Part shown: piece after piece, positions 8,052-16,872 of the stretch | Position numbering within the stretch: position 1 is the first letter of the stretch | Layout: each line of letters opens with the position of its first letter | Source: Inquilinus sp. KBS0705 | GTDB lineage: Bacteria > Bacteroidota > Bacteroidia > Sphingobacteriales > Sphingobacteriaceae | DNA: 64,000 nt | Reading direction: 5' to 3' | Assembly (NCBI GenBank): GCA_005938025.2 | Contig: VCCI02000001.1 | Location: 496,001 to 560,000, forward strand | Made by a program: the position numbers and the translations under genes | Notes under the pieces: model-generated | Told to the model about the DNA's origin: nothing | Seen by the model: only the letters and a program-made list of their open reading frames with translations | The model's database searches: none

Positions 8052-10736
8052 CTACTTTATTACAAACTGATAACTGCCGGCAGCAATATGATATATGTTT
8101 GGTACTGCCTTGCCGTTTAAATAGGCTTTTTGATTGCCAATTACCGGAAAGTGTATATCAGCGGTAGTATTAGCCGGTATTACAACGGTATATGCTACTG
8201 CATTGCCTTCGCGTTTCCAGTTTGATACGATATTGCCAAACGGCCCTTTGTGTGTTGAATTGTACTCGTTTAAGCCGCTTACAAAGTTGGGTTGCAACAA
8301 TACGTTTTTAAAGCCCGGGTGCTGCTCATCAGGCTTAATGCCGCCTACACCGCTGTACAACCAAGCGCCGATATTACCAAACATAATGTGGTTCATCGAG
8401 ATGTCGGACTTGGCATCTATCTTCCAATTTTCATATAAGGTAGTGGCTCCGTTTACCATCCACCAGCCCCATGATGGGTAGGTTTCCTGCGAGGCTATTT
8501 TGTAAGCAACATCGGGGTAGCCATTATCGCTTAAGGCACCTAAAATGGCCTTGCCGCCTAAAATTCCCACATCAAGGTGAAAGTTATCTGCCTCAACACG
8601 CTCCGCTAATCGTTTTGAAATTTTTGCTTTAAAGGCATCAGGCACTAATCCCCAATATAAAGGTACAGCCAACTCGGTTTGCAGGCCCTTGTTGTAATTG
8701 CCTGTTTGCTCGTTCAGATATTTGTCATTAAAGGCATTTTTAATTTTGGCTGCCAGTGCGGTGTATTTAGCAGCATCGGCTGTTTTACCCAATATTTTAG
8801 CCACTTTGGCAGCTATGGTAACATCCGCAAAATAATACGCGGTAGAGGTTACCTCGACCGGAGAAACCGACTTTACAGGTACCCAGTCACCCAGGCCCCA
8901 TGTGGTTAAGCCTGTAGGGTATAGGTCGTTAATATGGTTTACGTAACGGGTTATATTCTCGTAATTGTCTTCCAGTATCCTGGTGTCGCCATAAAACAGG
9001 TAAACATTCCATGGAATAAGTGCAATGGTGCTTGTCCAGTCGGGCCCGTTACCCCATTCGTAGCCCCAGCCCGCGGTAGGAATAATGGACGGTAATGTAC
9101 CATTTGGCTGCTGCTCGTCGCGGTGGTCGGCCATCCATTTTTCGTATATGGTGATGCCATCAAAGTTGTATAAGCCGGTTTCGGCGGCTATGTGTGCATC
9201 GCCGGTCCAACCATTTTTTTCGCGTTGCGGGCAATCCGTCGGGTAGCCAAAAAGGTTGCTGAGGTACGAGTTATTGGTGGCGTACCATATTTTGTTTATG
9301 GTTGTATTTGAGGTGCTCAGCTGCCCAATTGGCGGTACGTCGCTATGCATAAAGTAACCGGTAAGGCTTGCGGCAGATAACGATATCGGCTCGCTACTGG
9401 TTACCTCTACATATTGGAAGCCCTTGTAATTAAACTTCGGCATAAAGGTTTCTTCGCCATTGCCACTCAATATAAATATATCCACCTGGAAAGGGTCTTT
9501 ATCATCGGTAGGGCGATAGTGCAGATCGATATTCGACAGGTCCACATGGCCATCTTTATAAAGCCGCTCGCCGTGTTTCAGGCGAATGATGGTGCCTTCT
9601 TTACCGGTGACAGTTATTTTGCTTACGCCTGATATATTACGGCCCAAGTCGAATACATAATCTTTATCATCAAATTTATTTACTGCCTTTGCGGGTATGG
9701 TTTCTACATTACGAATGGGGTGCATGGCTTGCGCCACTATGTGTTGCGATGGCGTTGGACGGTTGAAGGCAGGCTTCCATTTTTTGTCGTCGAAGTTGAT
9801 CGTATTCCATCCCGGTTGCTCCAGGCGGGCGTCGTAATGTTCGGCAGTATAAATATTATTCATTACCACCGGGCTAAAGCTGGTTTTCCAATGCTCGCTG
9901 CTGCTAATGGTTTCAAAGGTGCCATCTTCATAGGTTATTCTCAGATCTAAACAAAAAGTAGGGCGGTTACGCCACGATGCCAAGTGAAAATCCCAAACTG
10001 CGGTTGATTGGTGGTTATACCAGCCATTGCCAAGCAATACCCCAATGGCATTTTTACCCGCGGCTATATTAGCGGTAACATCGTAAGTTACATATAAGGT
10101 GCGCCTGTCAAAACGGGTGTACATAGGGTCTAAACGGTGGTTGCCTATTTTTTCGCCATTAATGTATAATTCATAAAGCCCGGCAGCTGCAATGTATGCC
10201 CGCGCCGACTTTACTTTTTTGCCGGTGCCAAATGTAGTGCGGAAATAGGGGGCAGGCTTAACATTGTAGTTCTCCTCGTCGCTTATCCACATACCTTTCC
10301 AGTTGGTCATTTTCATTACACCCATTTCAAAGCTGCTAACGCCCGATACTGATGCCTTTTTGCTATCTTTATCCCAAACAACAACCTGCCAAAAGTATTT
10401 AGTATAGGCCTGCAGCGGCTTGCCCTGGTAAACTGCCAATGCATTAGCCGATAGTATTTTATTAGTATACCAGCTGTTACCCTTACCACTGCTAACTTCG
10501 GCCGAATCGGTTCCCACAATTAGCTGGTAAGCGGTTTGTTTGGCGCCTTGCCTATCATCAGCCAGCATCCATGTTAAGCGAGGGTGTGTTACATCCAGCC
10601 CTAAGGGGTTCTCTAAATATTCGGTACGTAAGTTAACAGGCTTTGCATTATTAGTCGCAAAGCCGCTTGATGTAAAGAGTATTGTTAAACTAAAAAGCAA
10701 GTTATATATAAGTCGGTTAGGGTAGTTGTTTTTCAT
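8052..10736 (-). CDS. GH78 alpha-L-rhamnosidase, secreted
   Basis: An 894-residue enzyme with a signal peptide (to about residue 27, SSGFA). In order: an Ig-like N-terminal domain with the Bacteroidota motif ENPLGLDVTHPRLTW, two beta-sandwich domains (YIAAAGLYELYINGEKIG), the alpha6/alpha6 catalytic barrel and a C-terminal beta domain. The catalytic segment DCPQREKNGWTGDAH lies near residues 500-512, with a further acidic pair just after it and the WGWWMVNGATTLYENW segment near 750. It should release terminal alpha-L-rhamnose, for example from rhamnogalacturonan or plant glycosides. The hairpin at 10771-10808 separates it from the operon upstream. Confidence 0.93.
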   Translation of the reverse strand: MKNNYPNRLIYNLLFSLTILFTSSGFATNNAKPVNLRTEYLENPLGLDVTHPRLTWMLADDRQGAKQTAYQLIVGTDSAEVSSGKGNSWYTNKILSANALAVYQGKPLQAYTKYFWQVVVWDKDSKKASVSGVSSFEMGVMKMTNWKGMWISDEENYNVKPAPYFRTTFGTGKKVKSARAYIAAAGLYELYINGEKIGNHRLDPMYTRFDRRTLYVTYDVTANIAAGKNAIGVLLGNGWYNHQSTAVWDFHLASWRNRPTFCLDLRITYEDGTFETISSSEHWKTSFSPVVMNNIYTAEHYDARLEQPGWNTINFDDKKWKPAFNRPTPSQHIVAQAMHPIRNVETIPAKAVNKFDDKDYVFDLGRNISGVSKITVTGKEGTIIRLKHGERLYKDGHVDLSNIDLHYRPTDDKDPFQVDIFILSGNGEETFMPKFNYKGFQYVEVTSSEPISLSAASLTGYFMHSDVPPIGQLSTSNTTINKIWYATNNSYLSNLFGYPTDCPQREKNGWTGDAHIAAETGLYNFDGITIYEKWMADHRDEQQPNGTLPSIIPTAGWGYEWGNGPDWTSTIALIPWNVYLFYGDTRILEDNYENITRYVNHINDLYPTGLTTWGLGDWVPVKSVSPVEVTSTAYYFADVTIAAKVAKILGKTADAAKYTALAAKIKNAFNDKYLNEQTGNYNKGLQTELAVPLYWGLVPDAFKAKISKRLAERVEADNFHLDVGILGGKAILGALSDNGYPDVAYKIASQETYPSWGWWMVNGATTLYENWKIDAKSDISMNHIMFGNIGAWLYSGVGGIKPDEQHPGFKNVLLQPNFVSGLNEYNSTHKGPFGNIVSNWKREGNAVAYTVVIPANTTADIHFPVIGNQKAYLNGKAVPNIYHIAAGSYQFVIK

Positions 10737-10770
10737 GCTGCGCTAATATCGAAAATTGTTGACAGGGCAC

Positions 10771-10808
10771 AAACAAAAAAGGAGGATAACGATCCTCCTT
10801 TTTTGTTT
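10771..10808 (-). terminator. Perfect 17-bp hairpin terminator of the five-gene operon
   Basis: Left arm AAACAAAAAAGGAGGAT (10771-10787), loop AACG, right arm the exact complement (10792-10808). Read on the minus strand the stem ends in a run of T, so it is a good intrinsic terminator for the operon that ends with the DUF1080 gene at 10824. It stands 35 nt before the GH78 start. It is also symmetric enough to work in both directions. Confidence 0.9.
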
Positions 10809-10823
10809 GTTTAAGCATTTATG

Positions 10824-11570
10824 CTATAACTTTTTTATCTCCACATTCCTGAACCAAACATCGGCACCGTGATCCTGAAGCGCTATACGGCCTTTTTTAA
10901 AGGTCCCAAAGTCTGGCCACTCTTTAAATTTGCTACCGGCTACCAGTTTTTTCCAATTATCATCCCATAAGGTGGTTGATAATACATGCTCGTTGTTAAC
11001 CAATATTTCCAGCTTGCCATTATTGGCAATCACTTCTGTTTTATTCCATTCGCCGGCCGGTTTTACTACATCTTTTGAAATCGACATCAAATCGTAAAGG
11101 TCTCCTGCGCGGTGTTTGATGAGTTTGCCATCCTCATTCTCTTTATTGTCGGCAACCTGGGTTTCGGGGCCTGTCCACCAGCAATACTGGTATTTAGGGT
11201 CTTCCTTTACATAAAACAAAATGCCGCTATTCCCTGCCCTTGATATTTTCCACTCCACCTTCAGGTCAAAGTTTTCGTATTCGTCATTTGTTACAATATC
11301 GCCGCCATCGGCAGTTTGCCAATCGCCTTTATGCGATGCATCTAAGTGTAATACACCATTTTCCATTTTCCAGGCTTTGCCTATGGTGGTTTTGCCGTAA
11401 GTATGCCAGCCATTAGTGGTTTTGCCATCAAATAGGGGGGTAAATCCTTCGGCAACGGTATCTTTAGCAATGGCAACGGTATCAATATCTGTTGCGGTGC
11501 TTTTTGTTTTTGCCGAATCACAGCTACTTAAAGCTATGCCGGCAAACAGTATCAGACTTAGTTTTTTCAT
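10824..11570 (-). CDS. DUF1080 (3-keto-disaccharide hydrolase domain) lipoprotein
   Basis: A 248-residue lipoprotein (lipobox LSSC, Cys17) with one DUF1080 concanavalin-like fold: FTPLFDGKTTNGWHTYGK at its start, WKISRAGNSGILFYVKED in the core and the closing segment GRIALQDHGADVWFRNVEIKKL. Some DUF1080 proteins hydrolyse 3-keto-glycosides after a periplasmic oxidase has made the 3-keto sugar. The preceding gene, 15 nt upstream, is a GMC-type oxidoreductase, which agrees with such a pathway. It is the last gene of the operon. Confidence 0.88.
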   Translation of the reverse strand: MKKLSLILFAGIALSSCDSAKTKSTATDIDTVAIAKDTVAEGFTPLFDGKTTNGWHTYGKTTIGKAWKMENGVLHLDASHKGDWQTADGGDIVTNDEYENFDLKVEWKISRAGNSGILFYVKEDPKYQYCWWTGPETQVADNKENEDGKLIKHRAGDLYDLMSISKDVVKPAGEWNKTEVIANNGKLEILVNNEHVLSTTLWDDNWKKLVAGSKFKEWPDFGTFKKGRIALQDHGADVWFRNVEIKKL

Positions 11571-11585
11571 TTTTTTGGTGATATA

Positions 11586-13310
11586 TTACAAATTACCTTT
11601 TTTTATCTCATTAACCGCATAAGTAGCAGCCCTTGCTGTAAGCGCCATGTATAATATAGATGGGCTTTGGTTGCCGGTGCTGGTCATACAGGCGCCATCA
11701 GTTACAAATACGTTTTTACAATGGTGCAGTTGGTTCCATTCGTTTAACATTGATGTTTTGGGATCTTTACCCATGCGTACACCACCCATTTCATGTATAT
11801 CTAACCCCGGCGACTGTTTATTGTTGTACGGTTTGATGTTTTTACAACCTGCCTTCTCCAGCATATCAGCGCTTTGTGTTAAAAAATCTTTGATCATCCG
11901 CTCATCATTATCATGATACTCTACCGATGTAACCAGTAGCGGTATACCCCATTGGTCTTTCTCAGTATCGCTAAGGCGCACATGGTTGCTTTCTACAGGT
12001 ACGGTTTCGCCTTGCAGGTACATAAAAACATGCCAGCCGCCCGGTTCGCTTAGGTTGTCTTTGTATTCGGCACCCACTTGCCCTTCTTCAGTTTCGGCAG
12101 GGTGCTGGTCGCGATAGGCATTAACAAAAGTGGTATAACCACCAAAAAAGTCGGTATCCTGCTTGTGCAGGTTGCGGTAATTTACCAATATTAAATCGGT
12201 AGGGTTGCGGCCATAATAGTATTTATCTAAAAAGCCATCGTGCGTAGCCGTTATAGATGCCCTGTAGTTATGGAACGCGATGTATTTACCTAATATACCG
12301 CTATCGTTACCCAGGCCGTTTGGGAAACGTTTTGATTTTGAGTTAAGCAGTATCAGGTTAGTATTAAGCGCCGACGCATTCATGAATATCACTTTAGCGT
12401 GATACTCAATTACTTCTTTAGTATTGGCATCTATCACCCTAACGCCGCTGGCTTTGCCCAGTTTTTCATCATAAATAACCGAGTGTACTACCGAATGCGG
12501 CCTGATGGTTAAATTACCGGTTTTTTTAGCCCATGGCAGGGTAGAGCTTACCGAACTAAAGTAGCCGCCAAACGGACAACCGCGCATACACATATTACGT
12601 GCCTGGCACTTGCCCCGGCCCTGATCTAAATGTATCTGCTTTGGTTCGGTTAAGTGGGCCCAGCGTGCGTGTACCAAATGCCTGTCGGTATAATTTTTTT
12701 GAAGCGATTCTTTAAGGTGAACTAAAGGGGCGTTCATCTCAAACGGTGGTAAAAATTCGCCGTCGGGCATGGCCTCAAGGCCGTCTTTATTGCCGCATAT
12801 GCCTATGAATTTCTCTACGTGCGAGTACCATGGGGCCACATCCTGATAGCCTATGGGCCATTCTATACCATAACCAAAACGCTTTGGCGCGGTAAATTCA
12901 AACTCGCTCCAGCGTTGGGTGGCACGCCCCCATGTTAACGATTTGCCGCCCACCTGGTAACCACGTATCCAGTCAAAAGGCTTCTCCTGCACGTAGGGGT
13001 GGTCTTTATCTTTTATAAAAAAGTGATCGCAATCGTCGCCAAACCCGGCGGCTTTGGTAATCAGCGGGTTTTCTTTGTAAAACGCCTCGCTCATGCGTGC
13101 ACGATATTTAAAGCCCCATGGCGGTGTAGTGGCAGTTGGGTAGTCTTTAATATGTTCAACATCCCGGCCACGCTCTAAAACAAGTGTTTTTAGGCCTTGT
13201 TCGCACAATTCTTTGGCAGCCCAGCCGCCGCTGATACCCGAACCTATTACAATAGCATCAAAAGTATTCGGGGCTGTATTGCCCGAATTATCAGTAGTAT
13301 TTAATGACAT
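11586..13310 (-). CDS. GMC-family FAD oxidoreductase (sugar dehydrogenase large-subunit type)
   Basis: A 574-residue GMC oxidoreductase. The N-terminal FAD site is FDAIVIGSGISGGWAAKEL, the C-terminal GMC part includes DIHEMGGVRMGKDP and FVTDGACMTSTGNQSPS, and a four-cysteine cluster lies in the middle (CQARNMCMRGCPFGG). This type resembles the large subunit of membrane gluconate/fructose dehydrogenases, often coupled to DUF1080 proteins in Bacteroidota. The small subunit (gluconate 2-dehydrogenase subunit 3 family, usually carrying a Tat signal) is absent next to it. No export signal is visible, so how it would reach the periplasm is unclear. Confidence 0.88.
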   Translation of the reverse strand: MSLNTTDNSGNTAPNTFDAIVIGSGISGGWAAKELCEQGLKTLVLERGRDVEHIKDYPTATTPPWGFKYRARMSEAFYKENPLITKAAGFGDDCDHFFIKDKDHPYVQEKPFDWIRGYQVGGKSLTWGRATQRWSEFEFTAPKRFGYGIEWPIGYQDVAPWYSHVEKFIGICGNKDGLEAMPDGEFLPPFEMNAPLVHLKESLQKNYTDRHLVHARWAHLTEPKQIHLDQGRGKCQARNMCMRGCPFGGYFSSVSSTLPWAKKTGNLTIRPHSVVHSVIYDEKLGKASGVRVIDANTKEVIEYHAKVIFMNASALNTNLILLNSKSKRFPNGLGNDSGILGKYIAFHNYRASITATHDGFLDKYYYGRNPTDLILVNYRNLHKQDTDFFGGYTTFVNAYRDQHPAETEEGQVGAEYKDNLSEPGGWHVFMYLQGETVPVESNHVRLSDTEKDQWGIPLLVTSVEYHDNDERMIKDFLTQSADMLEKAGCKNIKPYNNKQSPGLDIHEMGGVRMGKDPKTSMLNEWNQLHHCKNVFVTDGACMTSTGNQSPSILYMALTARAATYAVNEIKKGNL

Positions 13311-13328
13311 GAAGTTTAATAATTGGTG

Positions 13329-14438
13329 TTATAAAGATGCAACTATTAATTCGGAAATGTAAACCGAAAGGGTTGTAATATCGGGGCTTTGGCCGCTTTT
13401 TATGTAACAATTTGCTGTTGTATTAGCCAGTATTAACGACTGCAGCGTATTAAGCCCTAGCATTTGTGCTATACAATATCCCGCGTTAAAGTTGTCGCCT
13501 GCACCTGTAGATATTTTGGGGTCGCTAATAAAAGCAGGTTGGTGACTGTAAATACCATTTGCATCCCACGCCAGTGAGGTTTGGGAGGAATGAATAATAA
13601 GCGCATTTAAGCCTAAATCAACATATAGTTGGTTGCCTATAGTTGGTAAATCATCAGACGCGGCTTGGTTTATTAGGTATTTATAAAGGATATTCGCCTC
13701 GTTGCGGTTAAGGCTTAATGTAACATGGCCGTATTTGCTAAACTGCTGTAATAGTTTAATAGCTGATAAAATAGTGTCTTTGCTACGTTTAGAGCAATCG
13801 GACAGGTCGAAAAAGAATTGTTTGGGTGGATAGGGGTTATTGCTGAATATATCATTTAAAAGCCCCTGCCAAATGTTATTGGAGTGATCCAACTCGCTCC
13901 AGTTTACCAGGCAAACCAGGTCGGTACCCGTAAATATATCCTTTAACATATTTAACCCAATGCTGCTTGTAATGGTGCCCCAGTCAGCTTTATTCAGGTC
14001 GGTCATTTGGGCCAGCATTATTTTACCGTCGGCAAACTCAATAGCATTGGTAAAACCCGGGTTGGTGAAGCTATACAATGTACAACAGGGGTGCATATCT
14101 GCAAAGGCAGGGGCAATGCCGGGTACACCAAAAGCGCCTACACAATTAACCTTGCTGCCCATTTGTGCCATCGCATTGGCCATAATGGGCATATTACCAC
14201 CCAGCTTTTGCATCAACTCCTCGCTCTCTAAACTAAACCCCGAGCCGCTTTTGGCAGTTATGTAATTGCCAAATTCAGCTATGGTTTTAAAGAAAACAGC
14301 ACCTTTATCCGTTTTATAGTTAACCACCTTAACAATGGCATCTATAAAACCATCAAAGCCGGCAGCTACTTTTTTGGTAGCCAACAGGCTATCTGCATTT
14401 TGCAGGCACTTCTGTATTTGCTTAAGCTGGTCTGTCAT
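13329..14438 (-). CDS. PfkB-family carbohydrate kinase
   Basis: A 369-residue ribokinase/PfkB-type kinase. The glycine-rich N-terminal signature is KLGGNMPIMANAMAQMGSKV, and the catalytic anion-hole motif STGAGDNFNAGYC lies near residue 313, with Asp as the presumed base. It is longer than usual (about 310). Its substrate is not known. The gene lies 6 nt after an AgaI-like isomerase and follows a Gfo-type dehydrogenase in the same operon, so a phosphorylated keto- or amino-sugar intermediate is likely. Confidence 0.85.
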   Translation of the reverse strand: MTDQLKQIQKCLQNADSLLATKKVAAGFDGFIDAIVKVVNYKTDKGAVFFKTIAEFGNYITAKSGSGFSLESEELMQKLGGNMPIMANAMAQMGSKVNCVGAFGVPGIAPAFADMHPCCTLYSFTNPGFTNAIEFADGKIMLAQMTDLNKADWGTITSSIGLNMLKDIFTGTDLVCLVNWSELDHSNNIWQGLLNDIFSNNPYPPKQFFFDLSDCSKRSKDTILSAIKLLQQFSKYGHVTLSLNRNEANILYKYLINQAASDDLPTIGNQLYVDLGLNALIIHSSQTSLAWDANGIYSHQPAFISDPKISTGAGDNFNAGYCIAQMLGLNTLQSLILANTTANCYIKSGQSPDITTLSVYISELIVASL

Positions 14439-14444
14439 ATTGCA

Positions 14445-15179
14445 TTATGAAGCATGCTCCAACTCCGAGGCGGCGTCTTTATCTAACAGGATGATAGCCC
14501 CCGGGATGGTTTGTAGTATAGACGCAGGCACTTCGGTTGTAACACTACCTTGCAGGCTTTCGGCTATAATCGGCGCTTTTTTAGGCCCCGATGCTATTAA
14601 AACCGCTGTTTTTGCTTCTGTTAGGTGTTTTAAACCAAGCGTAATACCTTCGGTTAGTTTAGTTTCTGTGGTAAAGTATTTTTGGCCTACCTGTACGGTT
14701 ATAGGGTCTAACTCCGAGCGGTGGGCATAAAGGTTAAATGGCGTTCCCGGCTCGTTAAGGCCTAAATGGCCGTTCATGCCTATGCCTACTATCATCATAT
14801 CTAAACCGCCTTTGCTGCTTATAAAGGCATTCATCTTTTCGCATTCCGCATCAAGGTCGGCCGCTTTGGCATCAAACAGGGTGATGTTTTTTGGTAAAGT
14901 GTTAAGCTTGCCAAAAAAATGTGTTTTTAAATAGTATTTACAGCTGCCAACGTCGTTTTCATCCATACCAACCCATTCATCCAGGCCAATAAAAAAGCAT
15001 TGGCTAAGGTCTGTTTTACCTTCATTGGCGTATTGCACTAGGTAATTCAGCATTCCGGTAGGCGAGTCGCCCGAAGGAAAGCACAGTACCGAATCGGGTT
15101 TTTTGGCTACCTGGTCGATCACCATTTGAGCTGCCGCTGCCGACATCTCGTCGTAAGTTTGATGTATAGATATTTTCAT
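14445..15179 (-). CDS. NagB/AgaI-like sugar-phosphate isomerase/deaminase
   Basis: A 244-residue member of the NagB/6-phosphogluconolactonase superfamily, closest in motif to galactosamine-6-phosphate isomerase AgaI: PSGDSPTGMLNYLV, FFIGLDEWVG (Asp67, Glu68), VGIGMNGHLGLNEPG (Asn136, His138, Glu143) and GITLGLKHLTEAK. The position of catalytic Asp141 in E. coli NagB is Asn136 here, as in AgaI with GKNGHLGLNEPG. The enzyme may therefore act on a C4 epimer or another sugar phosphate rather than GlcN6P. It begins directly after the Gfo gene and 6 nt before the kinase gene. Substrate unknown. Confidence 0.85.
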   Translation of the reverse strand: MKISIHQTYDEMSAAAAQMVIDQVAKKPDSVLCFPSGDSPTGMLNYLVQYANEGKTDLSQCFFIGLDEWVGMDENDVGSCKYYLKTHFFGKLNTLPKNITLFDAKAADLDAECEKMNAFISSKGGLDMMIVGIGMNGHLGLNEPGTPFNLYAHRSELDPITVQVGQKYFTTETKLTEGITLGLKHLTEAKTAVLIASGPKKAPIIAESLQGSVTTEVPASILQTIPGAIILLDKDAASELEHAS

Positions 15180-16274
15180 TTAACTGATTTGTTTAGTGTT
15201 AAGCCATAAGTCGACAGGTTTAGCAACTTTGGCGCTGTAGGGCAGGGCTATCTTTTTGCCGGCACCTGCCGATGCGTAAGCTGCGTATATGATTTCGAGC
15301 ACCGCACGGCCGTCCTCGCCGGTTACCAGCGGGGTTTTGTTTTCGCGAACGCACTCTATAAAGTGCTTAAGCTCATGCGGATAGCCCTGGTTAAAGGCTT
15401 CCTCGAATATGGTGAAGCTCCATCCTGCAGAAGTATCGGCTTTTTCCATGGCGTAGCCATAGCCGTCGCGACTATAAGTAAGCGCCGAATTACCTTGAAA
15501 AAGGTCGGCGTATACTACTCCACCGGTACCGTATATCTCGCATCGGTCGTCCATACCGCCGTGTTTGGCCCAGCTGCTTTCGGCAACGCAGGTAACACCG
15601 TTCTCAAACTCTACTATCACCACCGCATTGTCTTCGCCTTGGGTGCGCCCCTGGTGTAAAACGGTACTCATGGTGGCGTAAACGTCCTTTACCTTAGCAT
15701 GATCCAGCATCCAGCGGAACCAGCCGAGGGCATGACAACCCATATCCATAATTACCCCACCGCCGGCCAGGTTAATGTCGTAAAACCAGTCTGTATGCGG
15801 CCCTGAGTGCTTTTCGGCCTGTTTTAACATATACACATCGCCTACGGCACCCTCTTTAACTAACTGGCGCGCACGCTCGTATTTAGGCGCAAAGCACAGC
15901 TCCTCGGCGTACATCAGCTTAACATTGTTTTGCTTGCATACGGCTATCATTTCGTCGGCTTCCTCTAAGGTAACGGCCAGTGGTTTTTCAATAATAATGT
16001 GTTTTTTGGCATTGGCGGCTTTTATACAGGTGCTGGCGTGCAGGTAGTTAGGTACACAAATATCTATTACCTCGCAGTCGGTTTGGGCCAAAAGCTGGTC
16101 TACATCGCTGAACCACTGGGAAATATGGTATTTATCGGCAAATGCCTTTGCCTTATCAATATTACGGGCATATACGGCCACTACCTCTACCTCGGGTACA
16201 AAGCGGTGGTACGATTCGAGGTGAATATCGGATATATAGCCTGCGCCAAGTATGGCTACTTTGGTTTTGGTCAT
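15180..16274 (-). CDS. Gfo/Idh/MocA-family oxidoreductase
   Basis: A 364-residue NAD(P)-dependent sugar or inositol dehydrogenase. The Rossmann motif is ILGAGYIS (8-15), the signature Glu96-Lys97-Pro98 follows, and the substrate-side segment is GGVIMDMGCHALGWFRWML. It is the first gene of a minus-strand operon (Gfo, AgaI-like, PfkB, GMC, DUF1080) with gaps of 0, 6, 18 and 15 nt. The substrate is unknown; family members oxidise, reduce or epimerise cyclic polyols and sugars. Upstream is an AT-rich divergent region shared with the MerC gene. Confidence 0.88.
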   Translation of the reverse strand: MTKTKVAILGAGYISDIHLESYHRFVPEVEVVAVYARNIDKAKAFADKYHISQWFSDVDQLLAQTDCEVIDICVPNYLHASTCIKAANAKKHIIIEKPLAVTLEEADEMIAVCKQNNVKLMYAEELCFAPKYERARQLVKEGAVGDVYMLKQAEKHSGPHTDWFYDINLAGGGVIMDMGCHALGWFRWMLDHAKVKDVYATMSTVLHQGRTQGEDNAVVIVEFENGVTCVAESSWAKHGGMDDRCEIYGTGGVVYADLFQGNSALTYSRDGYGYAMEKADTSAGWSFTIFEEAFNQGYPHELKHFIECVRENKTPLVTGEDGRAVLEIIYAAYASAGAGKKIALPYSAKVAKPVDLWLNTKQIS

Positions 16275-16387
16275 TGGTGTGAGATTGTATTTTTAGTATG
16301 ATAGTTGGTGGCTAAAAATACAATAAAATGTAAAACTTAGCGGGTGATGATGCCCAATTTTTAATAAGACATTCCCATGATGGTTTT

Positions 16388-16408
16388 AAATGTAACAATG
16401 TTGCATTT
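16388..16408. promoter_or_regulatory. Zur/Fur-type operator upstream of merC-fur
   Basis: A 21-nt near-perfect inverted repeat: left arm AAATGTAACA, central A, right arm TGTTGCATTT, with one mismatched pair. It has the same 10-1-10 shape and AAATG ends as the Zur box known from Gammaproteobacteria. It lies 17 nt before the MerC start and overlaps the promoter; a Bacteroidota-like -7 box TATATTTG follows at 16414-16421. The Fur-family gene is second in the transcript, so this is probably self-regulation by zinc. Confidence 0.7.
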
Positions 16409-16425
16409 ACTTGTATATTTGCACT

Positions 16426-16857
16426 ATGATACCTTCTAAAAAAGCCGTTAAGTGGGATAGCATAGGCATGACAGCATCAACCCTGTGTGCTATACATTGT
16501 GCCGCTGTGCCCATTTTTTTCACCAGTTTGCCGCTTTTGGGGTTAGAGTTTTTAGCTAACCCGTGGGTAGAGTGGATAATGATCATACTGGCGCTGGTGG
16601 TAGGTTTATCATCAATAGTTACCTCGTATTTTAGGGTACACCATAAGGTATTACCTTTAGCCATGCTGATAGCGGGATTTTTGACCATTATTATAGGCCA
16701 CTTATTCATTACCGGCTGGATAGAGGCCATTGTGGTGCCTGCAGGCGGATTAATGATAGCCACTGCACACTTTATCAATTATAAATATGCAGGTACCTGC
16801 CGGGCAGGCGATAGTTTTTTTCACGTAAAGCACTCGCACGACGGGCATACACATTAA
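16426..16857 (+). CDS. MerC-domain membrane protein
   Basis: The ATG at 16426 gives 143 residues; an upstream TTG at 16411 would fall in the promoter box. Four membrane helices are predicted. The first contains the CAIHCAAVPIF motif (two cysteines and a histidine), typical of MerC-domain proteins that carry metal ions across the membrane. The tail is His-rich (HVKHSHDGHTH). It precedes a Fur-family regulator by 15 nt and a Zur-like box lies in its promoter, which suggests uptake or handling of zinc rather than mercury. No other mer gene is near. Confidence 0.85.
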   Translation: MIPSKKAVKWDSIGMTASTLCAIHCAAVPIFFTSLPLLGLEFLANPWVEWIMIILALVVGLSSIVTSYFRVHHKVLPLAMLIAGFLTIIIGHLFITGWIEAIVVPAGGLMIATAHFINYKYAGTCRAGDSFFHVKHSHDGHTH

Positions 16858-16872
16858 ACTGATTAAACAAAA

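Noticed and set aside
9000..9170. Antisense and alternative frames within GH78 and other large genes
   Set aside because: They follow the composition of the opposite coding strand, lack family features and contradict well-supported genes.
16426..16857. Mercury-resistance gene merC
   Set aside because: No merA, merR or merP nearby; the linked Fur-family gene and Zur-like box point to another metal.
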